Of a stretch of DNA of 34,504 nucleotides, positions 31,160-34,504 are shown one piece after another. The position numbers were made by a program, and so were the translations under genes. Each line of letters opens with the position of its first letter. The first letter of the stretch is position 1. A model generated the notes under the pieces. That model was not told where the DNA came from. It worked only from the letters and a program-made list of their open reading frames with translations, and made no database searches. The DNA is taken from assembly GCA_021823525.1 (NCBI GenBank), contig JAKANY010000016.1:1-34504 (forward strand), given 5' to 3'. This stretch comes from Actinomycetes bacterium (lineage in GTDB: Bacteria > Actinomycetota > Acidimicrobiia > Acidimicrobiales > RAAP-2).

Positions 31160-31989
31160 CGGCCCTGCGCGTCGAGCTGCGCGTCGAGCGCGGCGGTGCG
31201 GCGGTCCTCCTCGCGCACCCACGCCCAGGCGATGGGGATGGCCCAGGCCAGCATCAGCGCGTCGCCGCCGATCCACATGATCGCGCCGCCCAGGTGCACG
31301 TCGGCCAGGATCGAGCCCGCCGTCGAGCCCCGCGGGGCCAGACCGACGTAGGCCGGGAACGGGTTGTGCGACGACATCGCCAGGGCGAGACCCGTGAAGG
31401 TGTCCACGGGCACGGCGGCCATCACGTAGACCAGGCGCAGGCCGGGGTGGAGCTGGCGGCCGCTCTCGCGGCCCAGGGCGGCGCGGAAGAACAGGTAGCC
31501 CACGACCACGAAGGCCAGGTGCTCGGCCTCGTGGGCCCAGGGGTGCGCGAGCACCACGTTGAACAGCCCGGTCAGGTGGGTCACGGGGATGAAGACGAAG
31601 TAGGCGCCGAAGGCGACCAGGGGGTGGGTCAGCGCCTGCCCGGCGCGCGAGGCCAGGGCCGCGCGCGCGCGCGGGCTCACCGCGGCGAGCAGGTCCAGGG
31701 GCATGGCGAGCGCCAGCAGCGGACCGGCCACCATGATCAGGGCGAGGTGCTGGATCATGTGGTCGCCGAAGTAGGCGCGGTCGTAGACGCCCAGGACCGA
31801 CTGGGTCGCCAGGGCCAGGGCAACCAGCCCCGCCACGAACCACCCCGTTCGCGCGCGCGGCCACGTCCCGGCGCGCCGGGCCGCCAGCGCGTAGGCGATC
31901 GCGAGTGCTGCCAGGACCGCGAGGGCCACGGGCGACACCTGCGTCAGGGTCACGTCGCGCCACCGGAAGGGCGCCAGCGGGCCGGTCAC
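31156..31989 (-). CDS. CtaG-type (Caa3_CtaG) cytochrome c oxidase assembly membrane protein
   Basis: A 277-residue multi-helix membrane protein of the caa3-type CtaG family, linked to copper supply and assembly of cytochrome c oxidase. About seven hydrophobic helices are visible. The signature GDHMIQHLALIMVAGPLLALAMP region (residues 74-96) has the conserved His pair, PVTHLTGLFNVVLAHPWAHEAEHLAF adds further His residues suited to copper, and ILADVHLGGAIMWIGGD near the C-terminus is also typical. It is not the CtaG of the CoxG/Cox11 type. GTG 31989 is six bases behind TAGGAT, a leaderless start. The divergent gene is a small membrane protein of unknown role. No oxidase subunit gene is in the window. 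Confidence 0.9.
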   Translation of the reverse strand: MTGPLAPFRWRDVTLTQVSPVALAVLAALAIAYALAARRAGTWPRARTGWFVAGLVALALATQSVLGVYDRAYFGDHMIQHLALIMVAGPLLALAMPLDLLAAVSPRARAALASRAGQALTHPLVAFGAYFVFIPVTHLTGLFNVVLAHPWAHEAEHLAFVVVGYLFFRAALGRESGRQLHPGLRLVYVMAAVPVDTFTGLALAMSSHNPFPAYVGLAPRGSTAGSILADVHLGGAIMWIGGDALMLAWAIPIAWAWVREEDRRTAALDAQLDAQGR

Positions 31990-32040
31990 CGGCTCATCCT
32001 ACGGGGACCGTGCTGCGCGCCTCGTCGGTAGGATGACGCC
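31990..32040. promoter_or_regulatory. Mirror-image divergent leaderless promoters
   Basis: TCATCCTAC (31994-32002) and GTAGGATGA (32028-32036) are perfect inverted copies. Each contains a TAGGAT -10 box (minus 32001 to 31996, plus 32029-32034) exactly six bases from the GTG start on its side (31989 and 32041). The symmetrical layout gives both genes the same promoter strength by sequence and suggests co-regulation of the two membrane-protein units. Confidence 0.7.
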
Positions 32041-32415
32041 GTGCATTCCAAGTGGTGGGGCGCTCGGGCCCTCGTCCTCCACCTCCTGCTCGTGGCCTGG
32101 CTCGTCGTGTGCGCGGTGGCGGCTTGGTGGCAGGTCGGCCGCGCCGTGGGCGGCAACTCGCTGAGCTACCTCTACGCCATCGAATGGCCCGTCTTTGGGG
32201 TGCTCGGCGTGATCGGGTGGTTCGCCCTGATCAACCTGGAGCGCGTGACGGCCGAGGACGAGGCCGCCCGCCAGCACTTCGAGGAGCGCATGCGCGCTGA
32301 GGCCCGTGCGGCGCGCGAACGCGAGGTGGAAGAGGACCCGACGCTGGCCGCCTACAACGACCACCTCGAGCACCTGGCGACGCGGACCAAGCGGCGCCTG
32401 TGGGGCCACTCGTGA
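32041..32415 (+). CDS. Small two-helix membrane protein of unknown function
   Basis: A 124-residue protein with two hydrophobic segments (ALVLHLLLVAWLVVCAVAAW and AIEWPVFGVLGVIGWFALIN) joined by a short loop with WQVGRAVGGNSLSYLY, then a charged, coiled-coil-like C-terminus (ERVTAEDEAARQHFEERMRA) presumably in the cytoplasm. I recall similar small proteins beside DUF3817 genes in actinobacteria, but no function is known to me. GTG 32041 lies six bases behind TAGGAT. Its stop overlaps the DUF3817 gene in GTGA, so the two are made together, opposite the CtaG-like gene. A role in respiratory-chain assembly is possible only by neighbourhood. Confidence 0.8.
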   Translation: MHSKWWGARALVLHLLLVAWLVVCAVAAWWQVGRAVGGNSLSYLYAIEWPVFGVLGVIGWFALINLERVTAEDEAARQHFEERMRAEARAAREREVEEDPTLAAYNDHLEHLATRTKRRLWGHS

Positions 32416-32774
32416 GCCGAGCGTTCGCCCGGTATCGGGTGATGTCCTTCGTCACCGGGTCGACGCTGCTGGCCCTCACCGCGTTCTTGATCCTGCACAC
32501 CGTCGACCGGACCCTCTGGGACCGCCTGCGGGTCCTGGTGACGGTGCTGGGCATCGGGCACGGCGTCGTCCTCTACCCGATCTACATGGTGCTGTGCTTC
32601 CACTTCGCGCTCAAGGCGCGCCTGACCCTGGGGCTCGTGGTGCTGATGCTGCTCGCGGGCTTCGTCCCGGGCCTGGCCTTCTACATGGAGCACCGGGTAG
32701 CCCAGCGCACGGCGGGTCAGCGCGCGCTCGAGGACTCCACGCGCGTCATGGTCGAGCCCGCTCCAGGGATCTGA
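32412..32774 (+). CDS. DUF3817-family membrane protein
   Basis: A 120-residue integral membrane protein matching the DUF3817 pattern: YRVMSFVTGSTLLALTAFLIL at the start, GIGHGVVLYPIYMVLCFHFALKAR in the middle and a third helix LGLVVLMLLAGFVPGLAFYME. Three helices are predicted and His53-type and Tyr residues in the second are conserved in the family as I recall it. Function unknown. GTG 32412 overlaps the previous stop by four bases. An alternative ATG at 32400 is out of context because it lies inside the previous gene. It converges with the bL37-like gene 15 bases on. Confidence 0.85.
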   Translation: MSRAFARYRVMSFVTGSTLLALTAFLILHTVDRTLWDRLRVLVTVLGIGHGVVLYPIYMVLCFHFALKARLTLGLVVLMLLAGFVPGLAFYMEHRVAQRTAGQRALEDSTRVMVEPAPGI

Positions 32775-32789
32775 ATTCCCGGCGTCGGC

Positions 32790-32873
32790 TCAGCCGCGCC
32801 CGCAGTTCGGCTTCTTGCCGTGATTGGCCTTCTTCTTGGCGCGCAGCTTGCGCTTGACGGTCCGCTTCGACAT
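32790..32873 (-). CDS. Ribosomal protein bL37-like, 27 residues
   Basis: A tiny ORF from ATG 32873 to TGA 32792-32790 encoding MSKRTVKRKLRAKKKANHGKK and then PNCGRG. The SxxxNHGKxPN core resembles bL37, the roughly 24-residue Arg/Lys-rich large-subunit protein described in mycobacterial ribosomes (its C-terminal part ends KANHGKRPN). Eleven of 27 residues are Lys or Arg, fitting an rRNA-buried extension. A TAAGAT -10 box (32887 to 32882) lies eight bases upstream. It is divergent from rsmI and convergent with the DUF3817 gene. The length is too small for most gene finders. The call rests on recalled homology, so a profile comparison would be decisive. Confidence 0.75.
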   Translation of the reverse strand: MSKRTVKRKLRAKKKANHGKKPNCGRG

Positions 32874-32915
32874 GACGGACAATCTTAGTCGACGGGGGCA
32901 CTACGGTCGGGAGCC
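32874..32915. promoter_or_regulatory. Divergent near-leaderless promoters, bL37-like gene / rsmI
   Basis: TAAGAT on the minus strand (32887 to 32882) is eight bases from ATG 32873, and TACGGT on the plus strand (32902-32907) is eight bases from GTG 32916. Fourteen bases separate the hexamers. Two ribosome-related genes thus share one compact promoter region. Confidence 0.6.
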
Positions 32916-33794
32916 GTGGACAGCACCGGGTCGGACGTCTGGTCGGGGGGAACGCTCACCCTGGTGGCGACGCCCATCGGCAACCTCGGCGACCTGAGCG
33001 CGCGCGCCCGGGCGGCTCTGGGGGAGGCCGACGTGATCTTCTGCGAGGACACGCGGCGCACGCGCGTGCTGCTCGCCGCGCTCGGCCAGCCCGGTGCGCC
33101 CCGCCTGCGCAGCCTGCACCGCCACACCGAGGCGGCCCTGGTCGTGGCGGTCGTCGAGGCCGTGCGCGCGGGCCAGCGCGTCGTGCTGGTCTCGGACGCG
33201 GGAACGCCGGGGATCAGCGACCCGGGGCGCCGCGTCGTGGCCGCCGTGGCCGCCGCGGGCCTGGTGGTGACGACCGTGCCCGGCCCCAGCGCCGTCGTGG
33301 CCGCTCTGTCGGTGAGCGGCTTCGACGCTGACCGCTTCATCATGGAGGGCTTCCTGCCGCGGCGCGGTCCGGTACGACGCGAGCGCCTCCTCGCCTGGCG
33401 CGCCGAGGAGCGCACCGTCGTGTTCTTCGAGTCGCCCCAGCGCCTCGTGGCCACGCTCGCCGAGGTGCACGCGGTCGTGGGCGAGCGCCCCGCGATCGTG
33501 GCGCGCGAGCTGACCAAGGCGCACGAGGAGATCGTTCGCGGGACGCTCGGCGAGCTGGTGGCGCACTGGGAGGGTCGCGAGGTGCGCGGCGAGGTCGTGG
33601 TGGTGGTAGCCGGCGCCACCCCCGCAGTCGGGGCGCCTCCGGACACGCCGGCCCTGCGCGACGCGCTGGCCGCACGGCTCGCCGCGGGCGACTCGGTGCG
33701 CGACGCGGCCTCCGCGGTGGCGGTCGCACTGCGCGTGAGCCGGCGCGACGCCTACGAGGAGGCGCTGCGCCTCCGACCCGAACGCCCAGAGTGA
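32916..33794 (+). CDS. rsmI: 16S rRNA (cytidine(1402)-2'-O)-methyltransferase
   Basis: A 292-residue tetrapyrrole-methylase-fold enzyme that 2'-O-methylates C1402 in the decoding centre of 16S rRNA. LVATPIGNLGDLS (16-28) is the typical first strand, CEDTRRTRVLL follows, LVSDAGTPGISDPG is the SAM-binding signature, and GPSAVVAALSVSG and FFESPQRLVATL are also characteristic. The length matches the family. GTG 32916 is eight bases behind TACGGT. A similar order with metG downstream is common in actinobacteria. metG begins 17 bases after the rsmI stop but has its own -10 box. Confidence 0.95.
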   Translation: MDSTGSDVWSGGTLTLVATPIGNLGDLSARARAALGEADVIFCEDTRRTRVLLAALGQPGAPRLRSLHRHTEAALVVAVVEAVRAGQRVVLVSDAGTPGISDPGRRVVAAVAAAGLVVTTVPGPSAVVAALSVSGFDADRFIMEGFLPRRGPVRRERLLAWRAEERTVVFFESPQRLVATLAEVHAVVGERPAIVARELTKAHEEIVRGTLGELVAHWEGREVRGEVVVVVAGATPAVGAPPDTPALRDALAARLAAGDSVRDAASAVAVALRVSRRDAYEEALRLRPERPE

Positions 33795-33799
33795 CTCGG

Positions 33800-33811
33800 T
33801 ACGCTGGTCCG
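33800..33811 (+). promoter_or_regulatory. metG leaderless -10 box
   Basis: TACGCT (33800-33805) is followed by six bases and then GTG 33812, the same geometry as other leaderless starts in this window. It lies in the 17-base gap after rsmI, so any -35 element must be inside the rsmI coding end. Confidence 0.6.
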
Positions 33812-34504
33812 GTGGCGCGCTTCTACATCACCACGCCCATCTACTACGTCAACGACGCGCCCCACGTCGGGCACGCCTACACCACGGTCGTGGCCGACGC
33901 CCTGGCGCGCTGGCACCGCCTGGCCGGCGACGACGTCCTGTTCCTGACGGGAACCGACGAGCACGGCCAGAAGGTCGCCGAGGCCGCCGCGCGCCACGAG
34001 ATGTCCGCTCAGGACTGGACCGACCAGACCTCGGCACGCTTTCGGGGCGCGTGGGACGCCCTGGACGTGAGCTACGACGACTTCATCCGCACCACCGAGC
34101 CGCGCCACCACGTGACGGTCCAGCGCTTCTTGAGCACGATCTACGAGAACGGCTACATCTACAAGGGCCTCTACCGGGGCCTGTACTGCGTGAGCTGCGA
34201 GGACTACTACACGGCCGAGGCCTCCGACCAGGGCCGCTGCCCGGTCCACGGCAAGCCCCTGGTGGAGATGGAAGAGGAGAACTGGTTCTTCCGGCTGTCG
34301 GCCTTCGAGGACCGGCTGCGCGACTACTACGACCAGCACCCGGGCTTCGTCACCCCCGAGACCAAGCGCAACGAGGCCTACGCCTTCATCGCCGGCGGGC
34401 TCAAGGACATCTCGATCACCCGGACCTCCATCGACTGGGGCATCCCGGTGCCCTGGGACCCCGCGCACGTCTTCTACGTCTGGTACGACGCGCTGATCAA
34501 CTAC
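33812..34504 (+). CDS. metG: Methionyl-tRNA synthetase, N-terminal 231 residues (cut by window edge)
   Basis: The start of methionyl-tRNA synthetase, which charges tRNA-Met. FYITTPIYYVNDAPHVGHAY carries the class I HIGH motif as HVGH (18-21). LTGTDEHGQK (46-55) follows, and the connective peptide has one zinc knuckle: Cys126, Cys129, Cys143 and His146, as in the single-knuckle type of Thermus and Bacillus. SIDWGIPVPWD (206-216) and YVWYDALINY (222-231) lead to the right edge of the window, so the KMSKS loop and anticodon domain are not seen. GTG 33812 is fixed by the TACGCT box six bases upstream and agrees with the usual protein start. Confidence 0.96.
   Translation, partial: MARFYITTPIYYVNDAPHVGHAYTTVVADALARWHRLAGDDVLFLTGTDEHGQKVAEAAARHEMSAQDWTDQTSARFRGAWDALDVSYDDFIRTTEPRHHVTVQRFLSTIYENGYIYKGLYRGLYCVSCEDYYTAEASDQGRCPVHGKPLVEMEEENWFFRLSAFEDRLRDYYDQHPGFVTPETKRNEAYAFIAGGLKDISITRTSIDWGIPVPWDPAHVFYVWYDALINY

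Noticed and set aside
30083..31963. Upstream 627-codon extension of the M1 aminopeptidase frame
   Set aside because: It lies across the adenosine kinase-like and CtaG-like genes, has no family features, and the TAGTCT box plus homology place the start at 30082.
1..34504. CRISPR arrays, insertion sequences, integrases, toxin-antitoxin pairs, tRNA or rRNA genes
   Set aside because: No regularly spaced repeats, transposase or integrase motifs, or tRNA-like folds were noticed on either strand; a tRNA search program would be needed to exclude them fully.

Overview
This window is a dense, very GC-rich (well above 65% by eye) bacterial chromosome segment with about 40 genes on both strands and almost no non-coding DNA. 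GTG starts are common, many genes overlap at GTGA or TGATG junctions, and many starts sit directly behind a TAnnnT -10 box, as in actinobacteria with leaderless mRNAs. A 27-residue bL37-like ribosomal protein, a DUF3817 protein, a CtaG-type oxidase assembly protein, an adenosine-kinase-like PfkB protein and several acyl-CoA dehydrogenases also point to Actinobacteria. A lineage such as Acidimicrobiia is plausible but is only an inference. I saw no tRNA, rRNA, CRISPR array, insertion sequence or prophage.

Layout. 1-3331: fatty-acid type genes, with an acyl-CoA synthetase (cut by the left edge) and an acyl-CoA dehydrogenase on the minus strand and a second, ACAD10/11-like dehydrogenase divergent from them. 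3328-10601: housekeeping and repair genes: NAD(P)HX epimerase/dehydratase with a possible coupled leader peptide, a UPF0173 metallo-hydrolase, a small membrane protein, a proline-iminopeptidase-like hydrolase overlapping a PfkB sugar kinase, a TrmO-like protein, thymidine kinase, a DHFR/RibD-like reductase and an acetyltransferase. 10712-15896: phosphofructokinase divergent from a phosphate-uptake locus in the unusual order pstB, pstS, pstC, pstA. pstB and pstS each have 11-nt direct repeats of PHO-box type just upstream of the -10 box, and phoU is absent. 15934-20158: amidase, acetyltransferase, AhpD-like protein, cytochrome P450, NifU-C-like protein and a small unknown protein. 20195-23121: a MarR regulator with a palindromic AT-rich operator, its MFS exporter, and a third acyl-CoA dehydrogenase. 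23212-26986: a GT4 glycosyltransferase, a methyltransferase and an alpha/alpha-toroid 'prenyltransferase-like' protein in an overlapping operon, met head-on by a second methyltransferase; the product is unknown to me and this is the best candidate for undescribed biology. 26983-34504: a GDT1-type cation transporter, M1 aminopeptidase, adenosine kinase-like protein, CtaG, two small membrane proteins, bL37, RsmI and the first 231 codons of methionyl-tRNA synthetase.

Two genome-scale habits stand out. First, nine genes start exactly six bases after a TAnnnT hexamer, which predicts leaderless transcripts; several others are within eight bases. Second, five convergent gene pairs share the same CTAG tetranucleotide as both stop codons, leaving no room for an intrinsic terminator.
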